Shown in pieces: positions 17,508 through 26,477 of a stretch of DNA of 64,000 nt. Made by a program: the position numbers and the translations under genes. This DNA is from Collinsella sp. AF25-2LB (GTDB lineage Bacteria > Actinomycetota > Coriobacteriia > Coriobacteriales > Coriobacteriaceae). The notes below the pieces were generated by a model. That model ran no database searches. It saw nothing but the letters and a program-made list of their open reading frames with translations, and had not been told where the DNA came from. The stretch lies in the NCBI RefSeq assembly GCF_003458415.1, contig NZ_QRUF01000009.1, positions 36,890 to 100,889 of the forward strand, read 5' to 3'. Position 1 is the stretch's first letter. Each line of letters opens with the position of its first letter.

Positions 17508-18302
17508 ATGACCGAAACCGCTGCCGCTCTCGTCGAGACACGCGACACCAAGCTCGAGATCATCATGGGCCGCGAGGCACTCGATAAGCTCGCCGATGCT
17601 ACGGTGCTGGTGCTCGGCTGCGGAGGCGTGGGCTCCAACTGCTGCGAGGCACTCGCCCGCGGCGGCATCGGTCATTTCGTCATTCTGGACAAGGACATCA
17701 TCGCGCCCAGCAATATCAATCGCCAGGCCATCGCCTTTCACAGCACCATCGGCAAGCGCAAAGTGGACGTGATGGATGCCATGATTCGCGATATCAATCC
17801 CGCCGCCACCGTTATCAAGCGCACCGAATACCTGCTGAGCGACAACATCGACGAGTTCTTCGCGAGCGTTTTGGAGCAGACGGGTGGCAAGCTCGACTAC
17901 GTCGTCGACGCCATCGACACCATCTCGGCCAAGCTTACCATTGCCAAATATGCTCAGGACCACGGCATTCGTTTGGTTAGCTCCATGGGCGGGGCCAACA
18001 AGCTCCATCCCGAGTGCCTCCGCTTTGCCGACATTTTCGATACGGTACGTGACCCCATGAGCCGCATCATGCGCAAAGAATGTAAGAAGCGCGGCATCAA
18101 GAGCCTACATGTACTGTTTAGCTGCGAGGAATCGGTTAAGACACAGCCCCGCGACCCTTCCAATATCCACGAGCGCACCGAGTTGGGCACCGCCAGTTTT
18201 ATGCCGCCCATCATGGGTCAGATGATCGCCGGCGAGGTTATCCGCCAGATCAGCGGGCGCGGCACCGAGCGCGTACGCGCCGACGGCCAACGCCTGGACT
18301 AG
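17508..18302 (+). CDS. tcdA: tRNA threonylcarbamoyladenosine dehydratase
   Basis: A 264-residue ThiF/E1-like enzyme that cyclises the t6A base at position 37 of ANN-decoding tRNAs to ct6A using ATP. It has the nucleotide loop GCGGVGSNC near 36-44, the RQAIAF loop, VVDAIDTISAK, and the C-terminal family block RDPSNIHERTELGTASFMPP. ATG 17508 was chosen over ATG 17502 because CGGAGG abuts the earlier one. It is co-directional with tatD, 14 bases apart, and likely in one operon. Confidence 0.88.
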   Translation: MTETAAALVETRDTKLEIIMGREALDKLADATVLVLGCGGVGSNCCEALARGGIGHFVILDKDIIAPSNINRQAIAFHSTIGKRKVDVMDAMIRDINPAATVIKRTEYLLSDNIDEFFASVLEQTGGKLDYVVDAIDTISAKLTIAKYAQDHGIRLVSSMGGANKLHPECLRFADIFDTVRDPMSRIMRKECKKRGIKSLHVLFSCEESVKTQPRDPSNIHERTELGTASFMPPIMGQMIAGEVIRQISGRGTERVRADGQRLD

Positions 18303-18316
18303 CAGGATGTCCTGCG

Positions 18317-19099
18317 ATGGAACCGCAATTCTTTGACACGCATTGTCATCTTGATTTGATGCTCGGCCCCGATGCTGCAGCCAGTGAGTCGGCGGCGTCG
18401 GGTCTGGGGCTCTTTGACTGCGGGGTCGACCCACGCGACTTTTCGGCCGCAAACGAGCGCGCCCGTCGCCTACCAGGCGTCATCGCTGGCGTTGGGCTCC
18501 ACCCCTGGTGGCTCGCCGACGGCCGCTGCGGTCCTGCCGAAGTCGATCTGCTTTGCGAAGTTGCTGCCCAAGAGCGCTACATCGGCGAGGTGGGACTCGA
18601 CTTTTCCGCACGCTTTGCCGGAAGTGAGCCGCTACAAATACAGGCATTTGACCGGCTCTGCGATACACTCGTGCAGCATCCTCTTACCGGGCGCGTGATA
18701 TCAATTCACGCCGTTCGTTCGGCAGGAGCCGTACTGGACGTCCTCGAATCGCATGGACTACTCATCCCAAACCCCGACTCCCCCGTTATCATCTTCCACT
18801 GGTTTAGCGGCACTTCGGACGAACTCGTCCGCGCGCGTGATGCGGACTGTTATTTTTCCGTCAACGAACGCATGCTCGCGTCTAAACGAGGACGCGAATA
18901 CGCACGACAGATTCCACTCGATCGTTTACTGCTCGAGACCGATGCACCAGCGGAGGCAAACACAGAAACAAGCGCGCAGTCGCTCATCAAATCGCTCACA
19001 AGGACCTCAATGCGCATTGCCTCACTCAAAAACTGTGACGCTAAGCACATTGAGTCGGCAGTTTTAGCAAATGCGCGCTCTGTATTTGACCTTCGCTAA
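18317..19099 (+). CDS. tatD: TatD-family metal-dependent hydrolase
   Basis: A 260-residue TIM-barrel hydrolase with the metal ligands in order: DTHCHLD (7-13), the Glu in GEVGLDFS, ISIHA, IIFHWFSG and LLLETDAP. TatD proteins are 3'-5' exonucleases or deoxyribonucleases. It follows tcdA by 14 bases and ends the short operon before the MITE-like element. Confidence 0.85.
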   Translation: MEPQFFDTHCHLDLMLGPDAAASESAASGLGLFDCGVDPRDFSAANERARRLPGVIAGVGLHPWWLADGRCGPAEVDLLCEVAAQERYIGEVGLDFSARFAGSEPLQIQAFDRLCDTLVQHPLTGRVISIHAVRSAGAVLDVLESHGLLIPNPDSPVIIFHWFSGTSDELVRARDADCYFSVNERMLASKRGREYARQIPLDRLLLETDAPAEANTETSAQSLIKSLTRTSMRIASLKNCDAKHIESAVLANARSVFDLR

Positions 19100-19105
19100 C
19101 CCCTG

Positions 19106-19333
19106 TGGGCAAAAAATGTCAAATATGAGTACTGTTGCAAATCCAGTAACATTATTTTACGGCAAAATAGTGCCTTGATAATGTACAGCCATCCATTATC
19201 AAGGCACTTTAAGGTGGTTAAAGTCATTTTTAGCAGGTTTTAATCGCTCGCAGACACCCAACTAGGCCCTCAAAAGCTTAATTTCGCTGTTACTAAATTA
19301 GTGACAGTACTCATATTTAGCATTTTTTGTCCA
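19106..19333. mobile_element. MITE-like element with 46-bp terminal inverted repeats
   Basis: A 228-bp AT-rich island between two convergent genes. The ends (19106-19151 and 19288-19333) are inverted repeats, 38 of 46 positions matching, beginning TGGRCAAAAAATG and containing AAATATGAGTACTGT. A perfect 15-bp internal hairpin (AGTGCCTTGATAATG, 19169-19183, with 19194-19208) lies inside. There is no open frame. The composition is far below the GC of neighbours. No clear target-site duplication is seen. A structured 3' UTR is the alternative. Confidence 0.7.
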
Positions 19334-19377
19334 TGGAGTCCCGGGAGGCGACAATTCGACTCCCCGGGACTGCTCAC

Positions 19378-20241
19378 CTATTCGGAAATCGGCACTCCAT
19401 GGCCCCAGGAGCCTTCCATGCCGCATACGGTCGAAGCAAACCCCGCCGCAAAGTCGAGTGCACGCTCGATGGCCTCGGCACCATCCTCGCCACGCTTGAC
19501 GGAATCGAGGTAACACATCAGGAACGAAGTCAGGAATGAGTCGCCCGCACCCATGGTGTCCTTCATATCCGTTACCGGCTTAGCCAGTTGGCGGTAATAA
19601 CGATCGCCATCATAGGCAATGCAGCCCTCAGCGCCAGCCGTTGCCGATACGAAACGCGGACCTAGGCTCCTCACCCATGCCAGACGCTCGCGAATCTCAT
19701 CCTCACTCGCGGCGTCTGCCGCGCTAAAGAACGCGAAGTCAACGTAGGGAGCAATCTGCTCGTAGTACTCGTCGGTCGAATCGTCCGAGAAGTCAAACGA
19801 AACCGTGATGCCCGCGGCCTTCAACTTGGGAAGTTCACGCTCGGTAAAGCAATAGTTGCCCGAGTGGACTACGTCGAACTGCTTCACGTACGCAAGGTCA
19901 AAGCGATCGAGCACATAGCGCGCATCACCACGGATGCCGCCCTCATTGGAGCCAAGGAAAACACGGTCGCCGTTAACGACGGTCACGCGCGCAGCACCAT
20001 TCTCACCGATGAGCTGCTTGCATTTGGCTAGTTCAACGTCCTCATCTTCAAGACTCGCAATCACGTGCTCGGCAGCAGCGTCATTACCAAAGATGCCCAT
20101 ATACGCGGAGCGCGCGGCTCCGCATTTCTTGGCATACACGGCAAAGTTCACCGCATTGCCACCCGGATACATCGTGCGAATATGCTCGTAGCGGTCGACG
20201 ACGTTGTCGCCAAACCCCAGTGCGCTCACGTTAAATGCCAT
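19378..20241 (-). CDS. PfkB-family sugar kinase, fructoselysine kinase-like
   Basis: A 287-residue ribokinase-fold enzyme. It has the N-terminal GFGDNVVDRY, substrate motif MYPGGNAVNFAVYAKKCG (24-41), FDFSDDSTDEYY and the C-terminal ATP/catalytic loop DTMGAGDSFLTSFL. This order closely resembles fructoselysine 6-kinase (FrlD), but no deglycase or transporter gene accompanies it, so the substrate (fructosamine, fructose or ribose type) is uncertain. GAGAGGGG precedes the ATG. It is the last gene of a run of minus-strand sugar-phosphate genes. Confidence 0.8.
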   Translation of the reverse strand: MAFNVSALGFGDNVVDRYEHIRTMYPGGNAVNFAVYAKKCGAARSAYMGIFGNDAAAEHVIASLEDEDVELAKCKQLIGENGAARVTVVNGDRVFLGSNEGGIRGDARYVLDRFDLAYVKQFDVVHSGNYCFTERELPKLKAAGITVSFDFSDDSTDEYYEQIAPYVDFAFFSAADAASEDEIRERLAWVRSLGPRFVSATAGAEGCIAYDGDRYYRQLAKPVTDMKDTMGAGDSFLTSFLMCYLDSVKRGEDGAEAIERALDFAAGFASTVCGMEGSWGHGVPISE

Positions 20242-20300
20242 AGCGCGCCCCTCTCTTATGCCAACGGAACCACTGTTGTGACAGCAGTACCGCCCAGGAT

Positions 20301-20960
20301 CTACGCGAGTTCCAGTAGCTCCGGCAGCTGGTCGATAATCTTGTCCGCGGCATCCTGGCTAAAGCCAAAGCGCTCCTCGCGCTTGGCAATGACCGTCAGG
20401 CCGGCTCGCTTACCCGCGGTAATGCCCGGAACGGAATCCTCAACGCAGCAGCAGCGATTCGCGGGCAGCCCCAGCAGGTCCAGCGCATGCAGGTAGATGT
20501 CGGGCTCGGGCTTGCTCTCCTTAAACTGCTCGCCGCTCACCACATACTCAAAGGCATCCGACAGCCCGCACGCATTGAGCACTTCCTCGATGCTATCCAT
20601 GGGAGACGAGCTGGCAAGCGCCACGCGAACGCCCCGGCGCGGCAGCTCTCGAATCGTATCCACGGCGCCTGGGTTAATCAAAGTCTGATAGTCGCGCGGA
20701 CGCTCATGCGCCCACTCATCCCAACGGGCCAACGCTTCCTCGCCAGTAAAATGCCCCTTACCGGCGCGCTCAAACCAATCGACCAGCATATGCAGGAAGA
20801 ACTGATGCGAGGTACCAACCTGCCCATTCAACTCCTCTTGAGTCAGGTTAAGCCCAAGCTCCTTGGCAAACGCGGCAGTCTCGCCCAGGTAGTAATACTC
20901 GGTATCGACAATGACGCCGTCCATGTCAAAGATAACGGCGTCGAACGGAAATGCGGACAC
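20301..20960 (-). CDS. HAD hydrolase, beta-phosphoglucomutase-like
   Basis: A 219-residue HAD subfamily IA phosphatase or mutase. It has nucleophile motif VIFDMDGVIVDTE (8-20), motif II ALASSSPMDSIEE, Lys in EQFKESKPEPDIY and motif IV CCCVEDSVPGITA. The substrate is probably a small sugar phosphate. GTG 20960 was chosen because GGGAGGG lies just upstream; the open frame upstream of it crosses the terminator hairpin at 20976-21001. Its position between a sugar kinase and a Cof-type phosphatase suggests carbohydrate housekeeping. Confidence 0.83.
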   Translation of the reverse strand: MSAFPFDAVIFDMDGVIVDTEYYYLGETAAFAKELGLNLTQEELNGQVGTSHQFFLHMLVDWFERAGKGHFTGEEALARWDEWAHERPRDYQTLINPGAVDTIRELPRRGVRVALASSSPMDSIEEVLNACGLSDAFEYVVSGEQFKESKPEPDIYLHALDLLGLPANRCCCVEDSVPGITAGKRAGLTVIAKREERFGFSQDAADKIIDQLPELLELA

Positions 20961-20975
20961 GGCACCCTCCCTAAC

Positions 20976-21001
20976 AAAAGGGCGCCTGTAAGCAGGCGCC
21001 C
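20976..21001 (-). terminator. Terminator-like hairpin before the HAD gene
   Basis: GGGCGCCTG-TAAG-CAGGCGCCC, followed on the minus strand by TTTTGTT and then GGGAGGG of the next ribosome site. The end is 15 bases from the start codon. Confidence 0.75.
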
Positions 21002-21023
21002 GAACCATGCATTATCGGCGATT

Positions 21024-21866
21024 CTAACCCAGCAGCTTATCCAACGCCACCGCAATACCGTCTTCGTTGTTATTGGCGGTCACCATCTGGGCTACCGCCT
21101 TAACCTCATCGACTGCGTTGCCCATGGCAACACCGGTGCCGGCCCACTCAATCATGGACTTGTCGTTCTGGCCGTCACCAAACGATACGACCTCGCTGGC
21201 ATCGATACCGAGCTTGGGCAGGGCGCCCTCGAGCGCGCGGGCCTTGTCGATACCAGGCGCCGTGTACTCAAAGTACCAGTCGGCCGTAAACATACCCGAA
21301 AGCGTCTGCCTAAAGGGCGTATACATCTCCTCGTAATGCGCCTGCAGGTAGGCCGGATCGCCCGCCGTCAGCAGCTTGTCCACGGGATAAGCGTCCGCGA
21401 CCTCATGCAAGCTCTCGACCTCGCGGATCTTAAGGTCGCACGCATCGCGCTCGTATTTGACGATGTTTTTCTGCGAACCGTCCGGCAGTGTGATCATGCA
21501 GCGATACGAGTCCTCGACATGCAGATCGCGACCGAGCGAAATCATAGGGATCACGTCAAAATTACGCAGGTGATCAATCAAGCGATGCAATTCGTCGGCA
21601 GGCATAGCCTGATCGAACAGTACCTCGTCGGTCTGGGCATCGACGACGTGAGCGCCGTTAAAGGCCACCAGCAAACCATCATGGTTCTGAAGGTCGAGCT
21701 CCTGGGCCAAGGCGTGAAGACCCCATACGGGACGGCCCGATGCCAAGATGAGCTTAATGCCCGACTCCTGCGCCGCGAGCAGCTTCTCGCGCGTACGCGG
21801 GCTAATCACTTTCTGATCGTTGGTGAGCGTACCGTCGATATCCATCGCGATGGCTTTGATTGCCAT
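21024..21866 (-). CDS. Cof-type HAD-IIB phosphatase
   Basis: A 280-residue HAD of the Cof subfamily. It has motif I AMDIDGTLTND (7-17), motif II ILASGRPVWG, and C-terminal motif VVSFGDGQNDKSMIEWAG typical of Cof phosphatases acting on sugar phosphates, FMN or similar. ATG 21866 follows GGGAGG. An upstream in-frame Met has no ribosome site. A terminator-like hairpin follows the stop. Confidence 0.85.
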   Translation of the reverse strand: MAIKAIAMDIDGTLTNDQKVISPRTREKLLAAQESGIKLILASGRPVWGLHALAQELDLQNHDGLLVAFNGAHVVDAQTDEVLFDQAMPADELHRLIDHLRNFDVIPMISLGRDLHVEDSYRCMITLPDGSQKNIVKYERDACDLKIREVESLHEVADAYPVDKLLTAGDPAYLQAHYEEMYTPFRQTLSGMFTADWYFEYTAPGIDKARALEGALPKLGIDASEVVSFGDGQNDKSMIEWAGTGVAMGNAVDEVKAVAQMVTANNNEDGIAVALDKLLG

Positions 21867-22015
21867 ATATGCCTCCCTGTCATTGAACAACCTTGTCTGA
21901 GCCATCATACAGAACACCCATCGCGACTCCGTTTACAACGGGCAAAAAGTCATATTGTCTCGAACATGAACAGCGTGTGGTCGTGAAGCTTTATCGCTCA
22001 GGTCAAATACGTCTG

Positions 22016-22690
22016 CTAGCGACGCTCATCCGTCGGTGCGCCCTCGACGATCGCGATGCCCGCCGATGCACCTAACGCGCTGGCGCCGGCCTCGATGAAT
22101 GCGCAGGCCTCTTCGTAATTATGGATACCGCCCGCCGCCTTGATTGCCACGGCATCGCCGAGCACCTCGTGCATCAGCCGCACGTCCTCGAGCTTAGCAC
22201 CGCCAAAGCTTCTGCCGGTCGATGTCTTAAGGAATCCCGGCTTGGCCTCCAGCGCGATCTCGCATACACGGCGCTTGGCGGCGTCGTCGCCGTCCAGCTT
22301 GCACATCTCGACGATTACCTTGTCAGTGATGCCATGCGCGCGACAAAAATCAGCAATGGTAGTCATCTCGCGCTCGATGGCATCAAAATCGCGGTTCTCG
22401 ATCGACCTCTGATTCAAAACGTAGTCAATCTCGGTAAAGCCACACGCAGCGTATTCCTCAAACCTCGCAAGCTTCTCCTCAAGCGCCATAGTGCCCTGGG
22501 GAAAGTCGATAGCGCCGGCAAGGATGATGTCAGAGTCCTCGAGCATGGCGCGGCCCGTCTCGTACTCCTGCAGGTTCGCAAATACGCAGCGAAAGTTGTA
22601 CTTTAACGCCTTCTCGACATATTGCTCAAACGTGTCCTCGGGGGCATCGATATAGTCGATGTATTTGTTGATGGGTTTGGCAAGCGTCAT
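22016..22690 (-). CDS. deoC: Deoxyribose-phosphate aldolase
   Basis: A 224-residue TIM-barrel class I aldolase that splits deoxyribose 5-phosphate into acetaldehyde and glyceraldehyde 3-phosphate in nucleoside catabolism. The Schiff-base lysine is in GFLKTSTGRSFGGA, the proton-relay Lys in AIKAAGGIHNYE, and VIVEMCKLDGD precedes. AAGGAGGC sets ATG 22690. An 18-bp palindrome about 120 bases upstream (22811-22828) may be its operator. Confidence 0.9.
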   Translation of the reverse strand: MTLAKPINKYIDYIDAPEDTFEQYVEKALKYNFRCVFANLQEYETGRAMLEDSDIILAGAIDFPQGTMALEEKLARFEEYAACGFTEIDYVLNQRSIENRDFDAIEREMTTIADFCRAHGITDKVIVEMCKLDGDDAAKRRVCEIALEAKPGFLKTSTGRSFGGAKLEDVRLMHEVLGDAVAIKAAGGIHNYEEACAFIEAGASALGASAGIAIVEGAPTDERR

Positions 22691-22810
22691 GCTGGGCCTC
22701 CTTGTTCAGGACTGACAACCGATTCGTGGTTTCACGCGAAAAACCACGTTCAATGTACGCCCGGCATGCAAGGACAGCGTCCGCATTCCGACAAGTGGTA
22801 TGAAATTAGT

Positions 22811-22828
22811 TGTAAACGTATATTTACA
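22811..22828. promoter_or_regulatory. LacI-like operator palindrome upstream of deoC
   Basis: TGTAAA-CGTATA-TTTACA is a perfect 6+6 palindrome in an AT-rich patch, similar in form to LacI-family operators (TGTAAACGTTTACA). It may control deoC; no regulator gene is adjacent. Confidence 0.45.
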
Positions 22829-22910
22829 GACAGCGAATGGCACCGCACGCGGATGCCGACAGCAAGACATCCCCCCCCTCAATACACCCTCATGCCCATT
22901 TAAATAGCAA

Positions 22911-23001
22911 GGGGCCCGTATCTGTTGGGATACGGGCCCCTTTCGGCCGTGACCTATCTCAGCAACAAAGACTACTTGCGGTGAGCGCGGTAGAACTCGA
23001 T
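22911..23001. repeat. Left copy of the pgi 3'-end and terminator (attL/attR-like)
   Basis: Hairpin GGGGCCCGTA...TACGGGCCCC (22911-22940) and, 30 bases on, 22970-23001, which on the minus strand encodes the last nine Pgi residues IEFYRAHRK plus stop. The same arrangement lies at 26417-26509 at the true end of pgi. The 32-base cores match at 30 positions, while the spacer between hairpin and core has diverged. Confidence 0.8.
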
Positions 23002-23464
23002 CGCACCATCTTATCCGAGCCGGGGCACGTTCGCATAGCGTGGCGCGTGACGGTTGCAAAACCACCCCATTTGAAACAAACGCAAAAAAGTACTTGCAAA
23101 GACGCGTTCCGACATATAAGTTGATAAAAGACCGCCGTTGCGGTTTTAAGTAGATCGAGCATATGAAGTTTGAGATTTAGCGTGTAAGAGAAGGAAGATC
23201 GGCAAAGTACAACCCCAAACGCAATGACAACTTAATGAGGTAACTGCCACATGTGAGGCACCCAGGGCATTGCTGTCTCGATTTTGAGCACGATGCCTTC
23301 CGCCTTGCATGGGCCGTTCCATCCCGCCCCTGCAGCAACTGCCTCACGGGCTCATTGAAAACCGCATAGCACCCCAACGTCAGCACATCACCCACGGCAA
23401 GCACATCACTCACGACAACCAACACATCAACAAACAGCACGAACATCAACCGATTGGAGAAGCT
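23002..23464. other. Leader region of the integrated element
   Basis: No convincing gene. It holds a possible promoter (TTGCAA at 23094, TATAAG at 23115), a small terminator-like hairpin ACCGC-CGTT-GCGGT followed by TTTT near 23127-23145, and a C/A-rich, T-poor stretch at about 23375-23455 with repeated CACATCA-type words before the ribosome site of the first gene. Confidence 0.4.
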
Positions 23465-24361
23465 ATGACAAACCACCACGCTGAAGACGGCGATAAGAAA
23501 AGCATTCTGGATGTCCGCATTGAGCGAGCATCCGCAAACAAATACGACGCCGCCTTTGCCGCCGCAACCATCGAGAACTTCGCGTCGCTGCCGCTCGCGA
23601 CGGTCTTGGCCGGCAAGCCTCAACTGCTGAAGCGCTGCATCAAAATCATGGGCGATCCCAGCATTCGCAGGCTGACAGATCCCTATGCCCCAAATCGAGA
23701 TAACGAGCCTCGCGTCCTTACTATGGGCTGCTTAGCCCATATGCTCACGGCGCTCGACACGAAACTCAAGCTCGAATGGACACCCGACGAGCGTTGCAAG
23801 CTCGAAATCAAGCGGGACGCCCTGTGCACTGCATTGTTCCTTCCGCTGAACGACCTCAAGCGCGGCAACGTCGAGCTCGATGCGCAGACCCGGCAAATGC
23901 AAATGCCCGGCACCGCGAGACAGAAGACCCCAAGGCCCCGCGCGACCGTTATCGACCGCAACCGCCATAACCAGTTGACCGCGCAGTTTTCCATCGATGA
24001 GGCAGCCGTTAGAGCCTTGGTCGACACATTGTGCCTCCTGAGCATCAACGAACTGTTCGAGGGCTATCTCGCCCTTGTCCCCGCGACGGCACCCAAGTCG
24101 GTGGCAAAAATCATCGAGACCTGCAGGCACCAGTTTGGGCGCCATCGCAACGACGAGGAAATGAACGCCAGCATCGTGCGGCACTACAAGGCCCATTGCA
24201 CAAACGGTGAACGCGCCCCAGTGGAGCATCAGCTACGACTCGCATACACCACGCCCATCGCAACGCTCCATCGCTTTGGAGCCCTTGACATCCGAGAGCC
24301 GCACGAACAGGCGGCCTGTCCCGAAACCGAGCTCGATCGCAGGCTCGGACGAACCCGATAG
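23465..24361 (+). CDS. Unknown protein of the integrated element
   Basis: A 298-residue soluble protein with no recognised domain. ATG 23465 follows TTGGAGAAG; the open frame extends 52 codons upstream without a ribosome site. The central region (about 85-130) is Leu/Lys-rich helical, a basic Pro/Arg segment lies near 140-165, and a helical C-terminal half includes NELFEGYLALVPA and FGRHRNDEEMNASIVRHYKA. It is the first gene of the clpP-like/virD4-like operon, so a role in element maintenance or transfer is possible but unproven. Confidence 0.6.
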   Translation: MTNHHAEDGDKKSILDVRIERASANKYDAAFAAATIENFASLPLATVLAGKPQLLKRCIKIMGDPSIRRLTDPYAPNRDNEPRVLTMGCLAHMLTALDTKLKLEWTPDERCKLEIKRDALCTALFLPLNDLKRGNVELDAQTRQMQMPGTARQKTPRPRATVIDRNRHNQLTAQFSIDEAAVRALVDTLCLLSINELFEGYLALVPATAPKSVAKIIETCRHQFGRHRNDEEMNASIVRHYKAHCTNGERAPVEHQLRLAYTTPIATLHRFGALDIREPHEQAACPETELDRRLGRTR

Positions 24362-24423
24362 CTCGCCCGCCCTCGGCGGGCAGCAACCCATCCCACAACC
24401 CAACCAACCAGAAAGGAGTCCTC

Positions 24424-25041
24424 ATGAACACTTGTCAATCCCCCATCATCAGCCCCCTCACCATGCGTGAATCCGCCCGAGGCATCACGCTCACCAGCAT
24501 TTACGATGAGATGCTCGCCCGTCGCGAGCTCTCCGTCATGGGAAACATCGAAACCCCGATGGCCCACGACCTATGCCAGCAGATCCGCCTGCTCGATGCC
24601 ACCGACCCCAGCCGCCCCATCACCATATTTGTCGCCAGCGCCGGCGGAAGCGTGCGATCGGGTCTTGCAATCTATGACGCCATGCGCCTCGCATCGTGCC
24701 CCATCCGCACCGTCTGCCTGGAATTCGCCGCGTCCATGGGCGCCGTGATCTTTATGGGCGGCGACGATCGCCGTATGGCGCCCCATGCAGAGCTCATGAT
24801 TCACGACCCGCTGATCCCCCAGGGGGCAGGCGGCTCGGCACTTGCGCTGCAGGAAACCAGCCGGCGTCTCATGCAGACCCGCAAGACCCTCACGCAAATC
24901 CTCTCGGACCGCAGCGGCCTCACGCCCAAGCGCATCCAGTCCCTCACTGCAAAAGACACCTACCTTTCGGCCGAGCGCGCCGTCGAGCTCGGCTTTGCCC
25001 ACGAAATCCTCTCGACCACCAAGGAGGTCGCCCATGTCTAA
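24424..25041 (+). CDS. ClpP-like serine protease of the integrated element
   Basis: A 205-residue ClpP/crotonase-fold peptidase. A full triad is visible: Ser104 in EFAASMGAVIF, His127 in AELMIHDPL and Asp178 in TAKDTYLSAERAVELGF. The N-terminal axial loop region differs from housekeeping ClpP. AAAGGAGTCC precedes the ATG. It overlaps the VirD4-like gene by 8 bases, so the two are translated together. Its partner unfoldase is not here; it may borrow the host ClpX/ClpC or act alone. Confidence 0.82.
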   Translation: MNTCQSPIISPLTMRESARGITLTSIYDEMLARRELSVMGNIETPMAHDLCQQIRLLDATDPSRPITIFVASAGGSVRSGLAIYDAMRLASCPIRTVCLEFAASMGAVIFMGGDDRRMAPHAELMIHDPLIPQGAGGSALALQETSRRLMQTRKTLTQILSDRSGLTPKRIQSLTAKDTYLSAERAVELGFAHEILSTTKEVAHV

Positions 25042-26338
25042 CCTCGCCAGCCGCCTCGCCGCATCTGAGTCCGCATCGTCCACCATCCTCGCCAAGGATC
25101 GAACGCTTTCCTGCGACACCCGCCAAACGGGACTCAACAACAACGCACTTGTGATCGGCCCCTCGGGAGCCGGCAAGACCCGAAACGTCCTCAAGCCCAA
25201 CCTGCTGCAAATAAACGCAAGCTACATCGTGCTCGACACCAAAGGCACGCTCTGTCGCGAAGTGGGACCCGTGCTGGCAGCCCACGGTTACCGCGTGCAA
25301 TGTCTCAACTTCGCCGACCTCAACACCGTCCCGGCCCTTGCGCCCGGCATCGAGCGCTGCGGCTACAACCCCCTGAGGCACATTCGCCGCAAGGCGGACG
25401 GCAGGCCCAACCAGCAGGACATCCTCTCGGTGGCAAAGGCCATCTGCCCCATCGAGGACAACAACCAGCCTTTTTGGGATCATGCGGCGGCAAACCTGCT
25501 GTCGTGTCTTATCGCCTACGTCACCGAACAGCTGCCCGCCGACGAGCAGACGATCAGCTCGGTCATCAAGCTGATCGAGCACCTGCAAGACGGTGCCACG
25601 GGTCGATTGTTTGACGACCTGATCACGACCGACCCCCAAAGCTATGCCCTCTCGCTATGGCGGCGCTACGCCATTACGCAAAATGCCGAGCGCATGCACG
25701 CGAGCATCGTCGGCATCCTTGCCGAAAAGGTCATGTGTCTGGGATTCGACGGTGCGGCACAGCTCTATCGTGAGTGCCATCAGGTGGACTTCGCTTCCAT
25801 GGGACACACCCCCTGCGCCCTGTTTGTAACCGTGAGCGATATTGACCGCAATCTCGATCCGCTGACCGGCCTCTTTATTTCGCAGGCGTTTATGGGCCTC
25901 ATACGCGAGGCCGACAAGCAGCCCGACGGCAGCCTGCCCGTGCCCGTACGCTTTATGCTCGACGACTTTGCAAACCTGCAGATTCCCCAGATCGACAACG
26001 TGCTCTCGATTATCCGAAGCCGCAACATCTGGGCAACGCTGCTGCTGCAGTCGACCAATCAACTCGATGCGCTCTACGGGGAGGCGCGTGCACGCTCCAT
26101 CATGGGCAACTGCGACGCGCATCTGGTATTGGCCTTCCAGGACCCCGAGAGCGCCCGGGTATTTTCCGACCGTGCCGATGCATTGCCCAGCACACTTATG
26201 GCGACGCCAATCGATCGCTCGTGGCTCTTTGTGCGCGGTCGTACCCCCGAGCAGGTCGAACGCTTTAGGCTCGAAGACCATCCGCTGTACGGGGAACTGC
26301 CCGAAGCGCAGCGAGGCCATGCGGAGGCCGAGCTCTAG
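25034..26338 (+). CDS. VirD4/TraG-like coupling ATPase without membrane anchor
   Basis: A 434-residue P-loop ATPase of the type IV coupling protein group. It has Walker A IGPSGAGKTR (41-50), AINASYIVLDTKG-type strand, Walker B VRFMLDDFANL near 305 and the RSRNIWATLLLQSTNQLD block near 330. Full-size coupling proteins are about 600 residues and start with transmembrane helices; these are absent, so it is a soluble form or trimmed. ATG 25034 has AAGGAGG. It ends the operon, 140 bases before the pgi stop. Confidence 0.8.
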   Translation: MSNLASRLAASESASSTILAKDRTLSCDTRQTGLNNNALVIGPSGAGKTRNVLKPNLLQINASYIVLDTKGTLCREVGPVLAAHGYRVQCLNFADLNTVPALAPGIERCGYNPLRHIRRKADGRPNQQDILSVAKAICPIEDNNQPFWDHAAANLLSCLIAYVTEQLPADEQTISSVIKLIEHLQDGATGRLFDDLITTDPQSYALSLWRRYAITQNAERMHASIVGILAEKVMCLGFDGAAQLYRECHQVDFASMGHTPCALFVTVSDIDRNLDPLTGLFISQAFMGLIREADKQPDGSLPVPVRFMLDDFANLQIPQIDNVLSIIRSRNIWATLLLQSTNQLDALYGEARARSIMGNCDAHLVLAFQDPESARVFSDRADALPSTLMATPIDRSWLFVRGRTPEQVERFRLEDHPLYGELPEAQRGHAEAEL

Positions 26339-26416
26339 ACGCAGGGCCCTCGCAGCACGCGACGCTCCGGCGAAGATCCTTAAAGGCCGTGCGCCCCGGG
26401 GCCACGGCAAAGCAAA

Positions 26417-26446
26417 GGGGCCCGCATCCGATGGGATACGGGCCCC
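26417..26446 (-). terminator. Terminator hairpin of pgi, right repeat copy
   Basis: GGGGCCCGCA and TACGGGCCCC enclose TCCGATGGGA. It lies 33 bases after the pgi stop; its twin is at 22911-22940. Confidence 0.7.
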
Positions 26447-26477
26447 TGGCTATAAGGCGCGATGCGTTAACAGCAGC

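Noticed and set aside
23309..23464. 52-codon upstream extension of the first gene in the integrated element
   Set aside because: No ribosome site at its first Met, His/Gln-rich biased composition, while TTGGAGAAG precedes ATG 23465.
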